Shown: one piece after another, positions 49,913 through 63,258 of the stretch | How positions within the stretch are numbered: the stretch's first letter is position 1 | How the letters are laid out: the number at the start of each line of letters is the position of its first letter | Assembly (NCBI GenBank): GCA_036877525.1 | Contig: JAZGTH010000002.1 | Span: 8,416,501 to 8,480,500 of the forward strand | DNA length: 64,000 nt | From: Chromobotia macracanthus | Lineage: Eukaryota; Chordata; Actinopteri; Cypriniformes; Botiidae | Reading direction: 5' to 3' | Made by a program: the position numbers and the translations under genes | Notes under the pieces: generated by a model | Told to the model about the DNA's origin: nothing | What the model saw: only the letters and a program-made list of their open reading frames with translations | Database searches by the model: none

Positions 49913-52900
49913 CATTTGCATATGTATGTGTGACATATGCACTTTTGATCCGATCATTTTTAAAATACCCATAAAACACAATGAAACAGTTGTGTGTGTA
50001 AATGCAGCTTTACCCACACTACAGCTCTAATTTAAGAATAACAAACTATGCAAGCCATCTTAACAAAAAGCTGTTAATTGTCTTGCCATTGCTGTAGTTT
50101 TAACTGTGAATTACTGTAATGCTTTCAATGACTGTCAGCTTTTGCGCTCGGTATTTGTAGAATGTTCCAATTTTAGATCATTTTCACAAATTAGGGTGAT
50201 ATGCAGAAAATAATGAAACATTTATCACACATGCACTGTAAAAAGTCGAGTTGGTGTAGGATGATGTGCAGCTGTTTCCTTGGGGGTCCATTTTCTACCA
50301 GATCCAAACCTTGTATTTTCGCTGACAGAATTCACAGTAAAAAAAGATGTCAGGTTGATTGACGTTATATTAAATGGCTGCTATTTGGACATGATTAAAA
50401 TGGGTCAATGTAGACGTAACAGTGGGATTTATTTTTATTATAATTTTTATTAAATGTCAATTTTATAATGCAATATCAATTTTTGATGCTTTGATGATTC
50501 ACTGTAAATTTCAACTTGATTTAAATGTGATGATTATTACACTGTAAATGTCATGGGTTATGCACAGTGTGAGATTTAGGACAAGAGGCAGAGAGTGAGC
50601 TCTGACGTTCAGTATCTCCAAGGTTTTATTTTATGCTCTGATATAGAGTCAGTTAAAATGCATTATTCCTGCCTGCCTGCATTACTCAAACCCATCTGAA
50701 GACTGGAGCATTCCATCTCAACCTTTCCCCTCCTGCATTATCACACATAGCACATTTTTAGGTTACAAAACCTTTTTTACAGTACATACCATCATGCTCA
50801 CAAAGATATAGTGTTATGTGCTGCTGTGTGTAGCTGTTGTATTGCTATCGATATGTCAGTTCTCTCTGGTTATTTGCGCCAGTATATGAGTTTCTGCTGT
50901 TTATGTGAGAGAGGTCACATGGCTAAAGCTCTTTCTTTGTGTTCTGTAATAACTTGGGAGACAGGCCATTTCAGACCGCCCGACAAAAGATTAAAAAAAT
51001 CAGATTCACAATCCCTTAACTCCTGTTTACGAGTTTTAGAGTGAATTCAGTTCAGGATTCTCTGGTATGTGTGAGCTATGACTGTTCACAATCTGTGAAA
51101 GACGCAGAAGGAAAATTAAAAATGTGAAACTTTCTTGTATGCCGCTCTGTTCCATCTGTGGGGTATAACATGTAGGTCACACCACCATCAAACCCTATCA
51201 GAGATCCCCAGAGTTATTTTGCATTCATTCAAACATCTACACACACATGCACAGTAGTTTTATTATAGTATTTTATGCTATTCTTCTCTCATTAATTATT
51301 TGTTAAAGTCTTGAAAATAGCCTTTTCTGATATGGCGTTAAAGATTAATTAAATATTTTATTAATTATTATTCACTTTTAATATAATTTAGATCATAATT
51401 TAGATTACTATTAAAATTCTAGCTCTGGCTGAATAAAGTCTGAATACTCAAAACAGCAATATTATATGGTTTGTGTTGCACTGTAATTTATAATTTGCTG
51501 AATGTAACATGTAACATGCATGTAAAATCAGACTCTATTTGTACTGTACAAGCCAGGCCCCTCCAATCTTCTTAGGACAAGGACCTGTGCTGATTTAGAA
51601 ATTAATCAAAGGCTCCCTGGTCAATATTAACATGCATACAGTATAATAGTGTTTACAGTACATTACTGTATTTGGTAAAGCTCCTGCAGTAGAACCACAG
51701 CTCCCTGTTAAAACCCCCTACTGTGCACTCTATGCAAAGAACAAGATTATGTGGCATCCCAGGATATGTTAATCACTCGTCTGTGATTGGTCAAAAAAGG
51801 CTTCAGTGGGTTTACAGTATGTGTTAAGGAATGCACAGAAGTAAGTGCTTTAAAATAGGGATTTATGAGTGTCTTGAGCAGGCTGCTTTGATCTTGATGG
51901 GTGTTTATGTATTCCATCAGTGCATGGTGTTTAATCTTAGAGCAGATGGCAGCCAGCTCACACTCTCCATAAACAAAACAGCTTCCTATCCATCAGGCAC
52001 TCTGATTACTGCAGAATCAAACATGTGTTCAGGCAAAATTCGGCATGAGGAAAGGTGCTGACATATCCTTTAAGAACAAAGAAAAGTATGCTGATAAGTA
52101 CCATTCCCATGCTCTTGTAGCCTAGGTATTATTCTGAGAGAGCTGTCGAGGGGAACTTTAATTTAAAGGTGTAAAACATTATCATACCCGACCTGTGAAC
52201 CTGCTAATAGATTATTGTTTTTAATTTTGGCTCATCTCATGCAGAGATACTGCACTGAAAAACCATTTTCTATTTCTGTCTTAGAGATATGGAGAAATGC
52301 AGAATCCTCAGAATCCTGCCCTAGGTCAGATTAATTAACATATATCTATACATACATCTCTAGTAATAACACTAGTAATAACAGGCCGACCTGGAAAAGG
52401 TCTGAATCTGCAGAAACATAATAAACAATTTGTTTTGTGCGTAAAGCAATGTAAATACAAAATATGACGGGATGAGAAAAGAACATGTATGAAAAAAGAA
52501 TAAAAGAAATAGCTTTTAAAAACAGTATTTAAATAAATAAATATTCAGAGTTAGTAGTTAGTGCACTTGAGTTAACATATGCAAGAGTTAACATATGCAA
52601 CTTGTGATGCAAGTTCAGGTCCAATTTGCTACATTTTCCAATCATATTGCCTCTTCTCCTTCCATTCAACAAACACCAAAATTCAGCAGTTATTGAGCTT
52701 TGTTGGATCTTTGTTAATCCTGTTACACTGTGTAAACATGATGGTTATGTTTTCAAACTTTAGAATGCTTAATCTTGATGTTTGTTGGAGGACCGTGAAC
52801 TCAGCCTCTTACATGTAACACTTAGAGTGAAAAGCTTTCCGTCAACTGAGAAGAGTGTCAGAAAATACGATAGCCACGGAGATAGCAACCTCTCCTGGGA

Positions 52901-55900
52901 CATTTCCTGTCACATTCTCACAACATGGCCTCATCAGAGCTCTGTTTAAAAGTGCTGACCCCCGTCACAGGACCTGAGGGAGATCGGTCACACCTCAGCT
53001 ATGTATTTCAAGATGCAGATGGAGACAGAACTCAGGAACATCACGCTGTCCTCTGACATTCGATGAGACTCAGGATGACAAGACAAAAATGAGGAAGAGA
53101 TGAATGTGTAGAGGAGGAAGAGCAGAAGCACAAGATGACAGGACAGGGGAAAGGTTCCCTTTCCCTCAAATTGGAGTCAAAGAATAACATCTTCTGCTTC
53201 AGTCAGATTGGACAGCCGTCAAAATGTTTTTTCCCTCTTTTTATGCCTTCTTTTGTCTGTGACAGCTCTCCTGAGTTTGATGTGTTTTGGAGGATATTTG
53301 TTTGGGAGTTGGCTGTTTGCAGTGGGGTTTTGACTGAGGTGTGGAAATGTGGGTCAGGCAGTAAAGGAAAGAACACTGACCTCTGGATTATTGGAGAAGG
53401 CCCAACCACAGCGGAGAGGTCATGTGATACAGAGGTCTGGCCATGTTCTCCTCACGTCTATTCCCACAGGCTTCTCTCTGACATTTCAGAATATTCCAGA
53501 ACAGTGTTACCTATCTGCATTCTGTTGGGTGAACTACACCTACAACAGATACTCCTAAAAAAGCAAGCATTTTCTTTATGTAGGGTTGTGAAGTATACTG
53601 GTCTTACTTTCATGTATTTTGACGTTAGTTTTTAAAATAAAATTGACAATAGCTTCATTCTGTCATTTATTTATAACATAAATAAATGATGGGATATTTA
53701 GCAAAAGTCGGTTATGACAGAAACTGAAGATAGCTGAGCCATTGTACAGAACTGTTGAAAAACAGAGTTATGTATTCAGTATTCAGATGTTTGATGTTGA
53801 GACCCTTCTATTATCTGTTAAAACCCTACAATAATATTTACTGATGGATGGATGTTTCATAATAAAGGAATTACATGGGTTAAAACAACTTCAGTTATTT
53901 CTAGTTTCCTTTCATCAGTTTCCTGAGGCTATTTATTTATTTACTACCTGGTCTGGTGTTGTACAGAATCCAAAATGTTGGTATCCATCCAACTTTGCCT
54001 CGTCCTCTGTGTCTTTCTTTTTCAGTTTGGGCCTGAAGAAATGAAATGTGTTTATATTTTGTGCATGTAAAAGCGTGTCTTACCCTTCAAATATATCTCA
54101 CATCCACAGGGTGTCTGTCTTGATGGATGGAGCTTCTTTCTCACATTCTCCATGGTCTGTAATTAATTTCAGTGCCTTAGCAATAGAGAGAAAGAGCGTG
54201 AGTGAGAGAGAGAGAATCAGAGAAGGAAAAAAGTGTTAGGGTAAAGTGCGTGCTAGGCAGATTTTCTGCTCAGCTGTCATTTTACATGAACCTCTCCATT
54301 TCACAGTTATCAGTAAGGGATGATCTCCTGTTTTCTGCTACAGGCTTAAATAATCTAACACCACACTCTCCCAAAGAGAGCATATGCTGGAGGGCAGCAC
54401 ATTTCAGCAGATTAGCAGATTATAAGGCAGAGGAGCAGGCCTCTCCACCTGCAGGGCGACACACAAGCTTCTTATTGCCGACCTACTGCGACCACTCACT
54501 ATCCCTCACTACAGGAAATGGATGACACACAGACCAGATAAAAAAGTGAGAATAAATATCCTCAACATGGCAGTGATCTGAAACGTGTAAGAGAAATATG
54601 CTTAAGCTGGGTTTATTTTTGCTAGTCCTTCAATATTAGAACTTTAAATAAAACACAAATGCTACTAAAATGCTAATCCGCTTTTTTGGCCTAATCCGAC
54701 TTTAATATTACATATTCTTGCTGGGCAGAGCGAGAGAGTGAAAGAGAGAGAAAAACAGGGCTAAACAGAAAAGCAGAAGCCACAGAATCTTCTTTGTGCA
54801 TTAGTTTGATATTTAATGTTGCTTAGATACATCTGCACAGGAAGTGATGTCATTAAAAGCACATTCTCACCATCTGTCACAGTTATATTTATGACACATT
54901 CTGGGAACAGGATGTCTAAACACTCACTTTCTGTAGAGAAAGGTCATTATGCGTCATTTTGGAAAATCTGCACGCTTGAGAGCAATAATCACATGAGAGA
55001 AATCTGCTTAGAGAAAACAGTAAACAACAGCAACTGTTCAGGGTGGTTTGATTACCTAATATTGCCTGTTCGGACAGATTTTTACTTCAGTGTTGTGAAA
55101 TTGTTCTCCTTCTAACCTGTGTGTGTTTTCATCTCTTTGTTCATGACACACACATTAGCTCTGTTTTAAAATCGAGTGATCCTTCGTGCTCCGTAGTGTG
55201 TATATGGGCATCTGCGTTCCAAGGTAAACTCTGAAGGAAACTCATAAATGAGTGATTTTGAATAAGTCAATAAACTTTTGAACCTCATAAATGAGTTATT
55301 TGCTCTTCATATCCTGTCCAAGCATTTAAGACAATAAGGGTAGTCAGCTCTGTGTATCTGTGGGGGGTGTATATAGATGCATGAGAAGCTCTTATCTGAT
55401 AAGCACAGACAGGATGTATAATGTTGCCTTAGAGGTTACAACATGATGTTGCTGCCTATCTCTTAAACAAGTCTGTACATTTGGAACATGCCTGATGTCT
55501 TAAAGATGTCTTAAAATACTATCTGGGTAGGCAGGTAGTATCTCTGTGGAACTCTTAATAGATGCCAGGACTCCTAAAAATCACCCAGCTGTAATCAGGG
55601 TTTATACTACTTGCTCCAATAGACACTTACAACAAAGAGAAATACATGTCTTTTAATAGAGAAATAATTTCTTAATAACTTCATAGAGTGACAGGCACAG
55701 AGAGAGAAAGAGAGAGAGCAGTTGCGGATATAATTTCATTATTTCAGTCTGCATTGTAGTGTAACTGCTCCAGGTGTCTGCAGTGCTCAAGAGCAGCAGG
55801 GCGTTTCCTCTCATCAGGGCTTTATAATCATCTGCACTAATGAATATAATACTGCACAAGCGCTGACTGTGAGTGGACGATAACCGTAGATCAGCCCCTC

Positions 55901-57549
55901 CCACCAATTAAAAGGCTTTTAAAGTGACTCATCCATTCTTGGTTAATGGGCCATCCAGAAGCGAGTGTCGTGACAGCCAGGATAAGAGCGTATCATGCAG
56001 TCATATATACACACACACACACATAGATACAGGTACATTTGTCTGTGTACCTGGTTACATTTTGTTCTATTAGCAGAGTTTCTCTTGTCAGAACAATATG
56101 ATTACTTGTATATTCACAAACACAGACCTTAGAATCTATATCTATATCTGTTTTTATACTTTTATACTGTCTTTATAATCAAATGTACTATACCCTATAT
56201 CCCTACCACTGTGAAACCTGTGTATATTATACATATTATACATTATATCTAAAGCCAAACATGATTTGTTTGATTTATGAGTCTTTCAAATAGTAACTAT
56301 TTCAGATGTCCTCTCAAGACAATTTACTTTTGCTCTGTCACAGTTAACACAAAAAATTAGAACTGAGATTAAGCTATTCTTTTCCGCTTAATCACTCTAT
56401 TTCTCTCTCTTTTGTTCTCTTTTTTGCTGGTCTATGTAGAGAGTGCTAGTTGCTACAGTGGGGAAGGCTATTGTATATGTGGACAACACCAGACAGCAGG
56501 TTAAAAGGGTTTTAATGGGACGTCCATATTCCCAACCCAAATCACCTCTGTTTTAAACAGCACACACAGGGCTCAGCAGATTGTGCTGCACACACACATA
56601 ACTGCTGCACAAAGCAAACCAAACCTAAGAGTATTATGATACTAAAAGAAAAAGTCTGTAAACAAATTAAAGATGAAATAGATCATTTCAACATCAACAG
56701 TGGGATCAAATGGATTTACAATCATAATGTGTGAATTCGAAATTTCAAACAATTAATGTTCAAAATTTCAAGTTCAAAATATTCAAACAATGGTTTAAAA
56801 ACAGGCCTCATACTATTAATTTCAACATAAAAATTGCTGATTTTTTTACATTTATTGTTGAATTCACTTTTAACCCATGATTGTAGTCAGATCTTATATT
56901 TATTGTTTTGTAAACATTATCTGTAGTTTCAGTATCTTTTAAGCCTGGATTTGCGATTTTCTCTGTGTCTAATTGTATAGAATCTCGCTCTGCTTTATTT
57001 TCAGTTCTTGTTCTCTCTCTTGCTTATACACTGTATTTGTGCCAGTAAATTATCAGTAATCTATGTGTTGTGCTGTGTGTGGTAATCCGCAGGGTGAAGC
57101 TAAAGGTGTCTTCAGATATAGATTCTGATTGAAATGCCCATAAAATGACACAGTCTTCAAACACAGTGAAACTCCCCCCTCACAAGACAGCAGAAAACAT
57201 TTGTGTGTAAAAATGAAATATATCTCTGTGGATGTTTATACGACTGGATCTCTAGAGTATGTCAGACTCACCTTTAGGTCCAGCTCTACCAGTCAAAACA
57301 GACAACACATACGGTACAACACAGCACACACTTGCACACACACTGTCAAACCCCTGTGATCTTTTGTTGTTATGACATGTTTGAATGACTTCATGGGTAT
57401 TTTTGAATGATCTCTGAATGACTCAGAATGTGGTAGCTACAACCTCAATATAATATATTTAGTTTCAGTGCTGTATGAATTACAGTACACGGGTTTGTGT
57501 GATCACAGTGCACAACATGCCTAATACAACATACATGTAGCAAGCATAC

Positions 57550-57996
57550 TTAAATATAAAGTGTCACTCCAAGACAGATATATATAAAAGGATAATAAGA
57601 ATTTATTGCTTTTAACAATAAATACATGTTAAAGAATCGTGTTAATTGCAATATCCTAAATAAATGTGTAGCTATTTTCCTCACCATTTCAGACAACCCT
57701 TCTGAAATCCTTTCTCCACTCCAACTGCCTCCTTTTCTTTCCATAGTTACGTCCAGGGGGAGAACTTTGAGTTGGAGTTGGTTCTCAAGCCTCAGTTCCT
57801 TCATTACACACAGCGTAGTCCACCTGTCTACACTTTTCAGCATCCCTGGAAGCAGACTTTTCAAATGTAGTTCATGGCCAGTGGCTACAGCTTTGAAATA
57901 TTTCAATGTGCAGCCCCTTTGTCTGAAGGGGCACACAGCACTTTGTGATTTAGTTGAGGAGGGCATGTTCACACTTTGTTGGTCCTGGAGCAGCAT
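57550..57996 (-). CDS. Doubtful open frame with a TRAF-zinc-finger-like patch
   Basis: From the ATG at 57,996 the minus strand stays open for about 148 codons. Residues 21-45 read VCPFRQRGCTLKYF, KAVATG, HELHL and are followed by KSLLPGML. The CPFxxxGC...HE..HLxxLL pattern resembles a TRAF-type zinc finger (C22, C29, H41, H44), and the next stretch (MKELRLENQLQ) could pass for the start of the coiled coil that follows it in TRAFs. However, the His spacing is shorter than in real TRAF fingers, the rest has no family match that I know, and the opposite strand is open too. It could be a decayed retrocopy or exon, or simply chance. Confidence 0.2.
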   Translation of the reverse strand: MLLQDQQSVNMPSSTKSQSAVCPFRQRGCTLKYFKAVATGHELHLKSLLPGMLKSVDRWTTLCVMKELRLENQLQLKVLPLDVTMERKGGSWSGERISEGLSEMVRKIATHLFRILQLTRFFNMYLLLKAINSYYPFIYICLGVTLYI

Positions 57997-58342
57997 CCCT
58001 ATCAAGCAGTGATAGGTCAAATCCAATCACTAAGCAAATTATCAAAATTTTGATCCAGAAACATCCTATTGGACAAATCATATTAGATAACACATAAAAA
58101 CCCATTTCTAACACCTTCTTCCTTACTCACTCATAATTTTAACATTCTTTGGCACATAAAAACATGACATCAACACAACAAGAGAGCAGCATCTGGTCTT
58201 ATAAACAGTCAGAGAGGTTCATGTATTTGTATGTGTATGAGAACATGTGTCTGTCTTCACTGTGTTGTCTTATAATACCTGGCATCCATCTGCTTACAGT
58301 GTATTGCAGTAGAGTGCACAAACAGTTGGGTGTAAAACCACT

Positions 58343-58368
58343 CACACACACACACACACACACACACA
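58343..58368. repeat. (CA)13 microsatellite
   Basis: This is a pure CA run. Confidence 0.95.
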
Positions 58369-59322
58369 TTCTGTAATATATTAAACCCATCCAAAGATCA
58401 ATAGCAAAATAAAAAAGCTTAGGACCAGGTAGTATAACACTGTAACTTTAACAATGGTTTTGTGCTTTTTCTTGCAACATTTCTCTGTTATTAGGATATT
58501 TTTTTTCTTCCTCCGCCCTCTTTCTACCCCACCCCCCACCACCACCTTCCCTTTTTCTTTCCGTCTCTCACTCTCTGTTTTTTTTTCTTCCTCTCCCTTT
58601 CTTTCTGTTTTTTTGGTAGGGAACTTCTAAAGGAGATACCATTTGATGTCCTGACACTTTCCTTAATAGGTTCTGACTTTATAAAATATAACTGAAACTC
58701 TTGCATTCAGTTGAGCAATAAACAGTTTGTCTGTCTCTCGGTTTGTCTACCGCCTTCTAGATTACTGCTTAGAATTGTGGTCTTACTGCAGAGGTGCTTA
58801 GTTTGCTCTTGAAGATGAATCTACAGGGGTTTTTTTTATCTCTAATCAAACACATCTGCCTGTAACACCAGCCTGTACTCATCAAGGTAGATCTTTTTAG
58901 ACTGTAGTTATAGATAGACTCAAACAGGATTTGAGAGATAGTCAGATATCTGCACCATATGCACTTTGACTTTAGAGAGACTTTGGCTTGTTAACACTGC
59001 ACACAAATCAAAATTGGTTTTCAAATTGGATCTTTAGGACTGACTGTCATTTTGCAAGTGATGACATCTGTTACAATCAGTTGTCATAGTAACAATATAA
59101 GTGGAAGCATGATGCCAAGAGATTTACAGAATAGATGCAAGTCTGGAAAGAGAGGATGGAGAAATAGGACAATTTGCTTCTATTGTCACATATCTGTGCT
59201 GAACATATGAGAGAGCAGTTTTACAGAGGCCTTACATATTTATGCATACACTGTGTCCCAAACCTCTGATTAGTTCTTTCATTTACTAGTTGTTATGTAA
59301 TGAGCATCACATAGTTCTCAAT

Positions 59323-59554
59323 ACACTCCTAAAAAATGGTACTTCATGATGCCACAGAAGAATCTTTTTGGCTATGTGGTTCTATAAAGAACCTGTTAAA
59401 ATGGAAAAATTAAACAGAAACATGTTTCTGTGTCGTTAACAGTCCTTTGTAAATGGAAAAAACTTTTTAAGGCTATTAAAAAAGGGAAACCAAAATGGTT
59501 TCTATATGACATCCCTATGAAGAACCATATGTATTACCTTTCTTTAAAGAGTGT
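59323..59554 (+). mobile_element. 232-bp MITE with ACACTC...GAGTGT ends
   Basis: The left end ACACTCCTAAAAAATGGTAC pairs with the right end TACCTTTCTTTAAAGAGTGT. The interior has TTTTGGCTATGTGGTTCTATAAAGAACCTG, then AACCAAAATGGTTTCTATATGACATCCCTATGAAGAACC. I recognise the layout as the abundant fish element with ACACTCTTAAAAATAAAGGTTC-type termini and repeated GGTTCTT/AAGAACC words. It is non-coding. AT flanks both sides, which would suit a TA-type or short target duplication. Confidence 0.75.
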
Positions 59555-61313
59555 ATGGGGAAAGAGTGTGTAGGCATGAATGTATTCAGACAGCTCCAGA
59601 CAATATTGTACAATTTGTATGCATTTCAAAAAGATCAGATGTAAATAGATTTCAGACCACATATAGAACAAAACAGATCAGAGTTCAGATTTGCTGTGTG
59701 AACAAAGCCGGACTTTCCATTGTTAAACGTCTACCACTATGATTTACAGTAAGATATAAATGTGCATGTGTGTATGTACAGTATGTATGTTTGTGTGTGC
59801 AAGAGATGTTAGTTACTAGGTTTCTAAAGTCCAGAAGTGATCTGACATACAGCCACCTGCTGTGCAAAGCATCTCACTTATACCTTGTATACCATTGAAC
59901 TTTCCTTGAAGTGAGCAACTGGCAGACAAATGTAGAGAATCATTGGTCTGATTGAGGCATACACAGCATGTGCCCTTAAAGGGTTACATCACTACACAGA
60001 GACTGTGAGAGGGGAAATGGACAGAGCACTTTCAGTTATTGAAGGGCTTTCACTTTTCACTCCATTGGTTGAGCCATGGAGTAAGAGACTGGCGAAGGAG
60101 ATCGAGGCGTCTACATTTGCTGCTGAGGTTTCTTGTGTTCCTTATTTGAGTTGCTCATCTCTTGTATGTTTGCAGTGGCAAACAAATTAGTATGTATAAT
60201 AGCATGACAAGTCATGGATGACTATAATGTCAACAAAATAGTAAATGCTAAACCTGACACATTTTATTATAAATTTGAGAAATTGACATTTACATGAAGG
60301 TGGTGGGGGGTGGCCTTGTGATTTAGAAGACAGCATTTGAATTTATGTCTCATATATGCCTGATTAAAATGCTTATCCCCATCATGTACACAAACATACC
60401 TTTAGAATAAAATTCAGTTTCTGCTTACTGCAGGTTACCGTGCAGTGTTAATTGTGGCAAGCCAATAGCACTGACTTTTGTGACTTAAGCTATAATGCTA
60501 ACTGTAATGACCGTAATGCATTGTACATACAAAGAAGGCATGTTTGCAATGAAAAGAAAGACATTTATGTAATTTAAATTATACCAGTGCAAAATTCATC
60601 AGATGTGAATACTGTACACAGAAGTGTCACAACTGTTAAGTTCACCCTAGGTGTCCATTTACGGTCTTTTACAATTACTGCTGGATGTTTTACTCTGTCT
60701 CTGCTGGTTTTGTATGAACCTCCTAGAGGCATCTGTTTGTAAAATGATTTTGTTAATGTGTATATGAATATGTTTATACAGATGTAATGGAGGCCTCCTT
60801 TCCTAGAGATCTGATAAAGACAAGCCACAGGGGATGTTCCATTAGAGAAATAATGACTGTCAATTTTCTCACAGTCTTTTGAGCTGTTTGAAGGTGAAAG
60901 TGTTTGATATGTCAATGTGGGGCTGTGTAATTATATGGATAAACGGTTTCTTGTTTGAAGGTTGGCTTGGCATATTAGGATCTTCCCATTAGTGTCATCA
61001 ATGTTAGCAATTTCCAAAAAAGTGTTGTGTTACAATATTTGTACTTCAAAGAAATCTTTATTCATTATTTACTCAAGTTGATTTCAATGGGACACAAAGG
61101 GGAAGTTTTTTGCTGAAATTTTTTGCTTCTCTTGTCATACCATAATGATCTATATTGTGAATCTATGTAACATTTCATCAAGTCTAGTCTAGAAATTCTG
61201 TTTTTCTTTTCAGTTAACACAACTCTATTATAGTGCTATTAAAATAGTCCAGTATGGTGCTATTGTTTATTTGACCTGTTCAGCATAGAGCAGGATTTAA
61301 ACATGGATCCCTT

Positions 61314-61615
61314 CCAGCTAACCATTTTAGGTTGTAAGAATGTTTCCCCATCGTTCCATTAGGTTACAAAAGCGTTATTTTGGAAAGTTCTAGGAATGTT
61401 CAAAACATCCAGTTTTTTAGACATATTAATGTTACTGTTTGGTTATAAGAATGTTATTTTCAAATTCTGTAATGTTTTTAAAACATTCCTCTAACTACTT
61501 AAGAATTAACTTTTTAAAATATATAATATATAACATTACAAAATGTTTACTAACTTTCCTGCAAGACTGTTTTTAATAACTTTGAGATGTTTTGAGGATG
61601 TTCCCTGTTAGCTGG
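61314..61615 (+). mobile_element. 302-bp CCAGCTAAC-ended short DNA transposon
   Basis: Perfect 9-bp terminal inverted repeats (CCAGCTAAC on the left, GTTAGCTGG on the right) enclose an AT-rich, non-coding interior with repeated GGTTATAAGAATGTT and ACATTCCTCTAAC-like words. It shares the same landmarks in the same order as the decayed copy at 10,842-11,149, so both are copies of one family in the same orientation. Confidence 0.8.
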
Positions 61616-63158
61616 GCTCTAGAAATGACATGTGAGAGCCCAAGGCACACTATGCTTCTGGAAACTAAGTGAGCTGTCTTGGCAAAGCAGGTGAACACAG
61701 TGAACAGATCATTTACATACTGAGCAATTAACAGCCTCTCTTGTGACTAGTAAGGTGCAGAATGCAGATTTTACTTCCATCCTGATGAATCAAGTCAATT
61801 TTCCTGCTGTCTTGTGCTTCCACAATACAGAAAAGATGCGGACTCATTCTACTTGCTCAAGTATCTGCATCTGGCATTTGCAGCTGATTTGGGCGGCTCT
61901 CCCTGTGAGCTACACAATGTTTCCCTCCCAAACTGCAGGTTTTCCTGTCTGAAATGAGTAATATAATTCACCCCACTGAGAGGAACCAACCCTCATAATA
62001 TTTACAGCTTGACATTTCTATCCACAGAGCTTGATAAGTAGGAATTAAAAACAGGCAGAGGGAAGACCTCAAGAGAACATCTCCGTTTCCAAAGCAAACA
62101 AAAAACAGAAAGAAATGAAGAAAAAATGCTTATTGTCATAGACATTTTGAGGGGCTGCAGTCTTTCATCATCACCTTGCCTAATATACTGATATACAGTA
62201 CTGATACATTGATCTACTAACAAACAGATTAATTAGTTTTTTTTAGATTTATTAGTCAAGCGGGCTTTAAACTTGCAATCTATTGCAACCAAGGCAAGAA
62301 TTATTTCTCTAAGCCACATCAGCTTATATTCAGGTAGAGGCCTGAGCCCACCCAAGACTGAAATCCCAGAACTGCCTCAGGTTATTGTTAAAGATATTGT
62401 GCCATATTTGGAACAGAAACAGAGAGAGACAAGGGACTAGAAGGAGAGAGAGGACGGAAATGGTAGGTGGAGAGAAAGTGAGAAGTAGAGAGAAAGAAAT
62501 ATAACTCCCCCAGGACAAGCACTCATACAAACACCCCCCACACACGTCATAATTCACACATGCAGAACCCCTCTCCCTAATCTTCTCCAAGGCACAGTAT
62601 GTCAGTGTGTGTGAAAACTACTTCACTGTGTGTGCCCGGTCAAATCTTGAGGGGACATATTGTGGAATCCCATCATGTTGGTAACACAGAAATGAAATGC
62701 CCTGTCACTGCAGTTAGTGAGATGCATGATGAGAAGGAATATGGTGGAAAGAATCGTTTCAGCTGAGAGGTCGATCTCTTGGGACGGTTGACATTTCACA
62801 CACACACACCACAGGCTGCTGACCAGCAGTGTCAGCCTCCATTTTGACCCAGTCAGGATGAATTAATCTGATTTGAGGTAATGTGTGCAGAAAAGAATTG
62901 ATTGGCTATTTCGCTCTGTGCTGACCAGTCACCGACGGATAGATCCATTCCATAAAGCAACATAAAGATCATTCTGTTGTAAATGATGTTATTTTTTCAG
63001 AATTCGATAGCATTTCCTGTTCCATCTTGATAAAGATCCCAAGTCTATGGAATGTTTTAGCATGTGTTCATATTGGTTGGTAAGCTCATTCATTCATCTT
63101 CTTTATAACATAACATAATTCCATTTCTTAGCCTGTTTTTCATGTTCGGCTGCCTATT

Positions 63159-63258
63159 AAAGGGATAGTTCACCCCAAAAAAAATTAAGATGTAAGGGTT
63201 TGGTGAGGGTAAGTAAATGATGAAACCTTTTAATTTTTGGGTGAACTATTCCTTTAAA
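63159..63258 (+). mobile_element. Shortened AAAGGGATAGTTCACCC element
   Basis: The left end AAAGGGATAGTTCACCCC and the right end GGGTGAACTATTCCTTT are imperfect inverted repeats that I recognise as the termini of one of the most abundant cyprinid short repeats. Only about 65 bp remains between them, much less than in fuller copies, so the centre is deleted. The last 15 bases (AACTATTCCTTTAAA, 63,244-63,258) are perfectly repeated two bases later at 63,260-63,274. Confidence 0.8.

Noticed and set aside
50220..50560. CACTGTAAAAAG and CACTGTAAAT words suggesting a CACTGTAAAA-ended repeat
   Set aside because: I could not find a matching inverted end or a copy elsewhere in the window. The evidence is too weak.
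53135..53635. Longest open frame in the window (166 codons, plus strand)
   Set aside because: It has an ATG start but no recognisable domain, an overlapping opposite-strand frame, no clear splice context and aromatic/Cys-rich composition typical of chance translation. One or two frames of this length are expected in 64 kb on six frames.
57626..58012. 128-codon plus-strand frame opposite the TRAF-like frame
   Set aside because: It has no domain and is the mirror of the minus-strand open frame.
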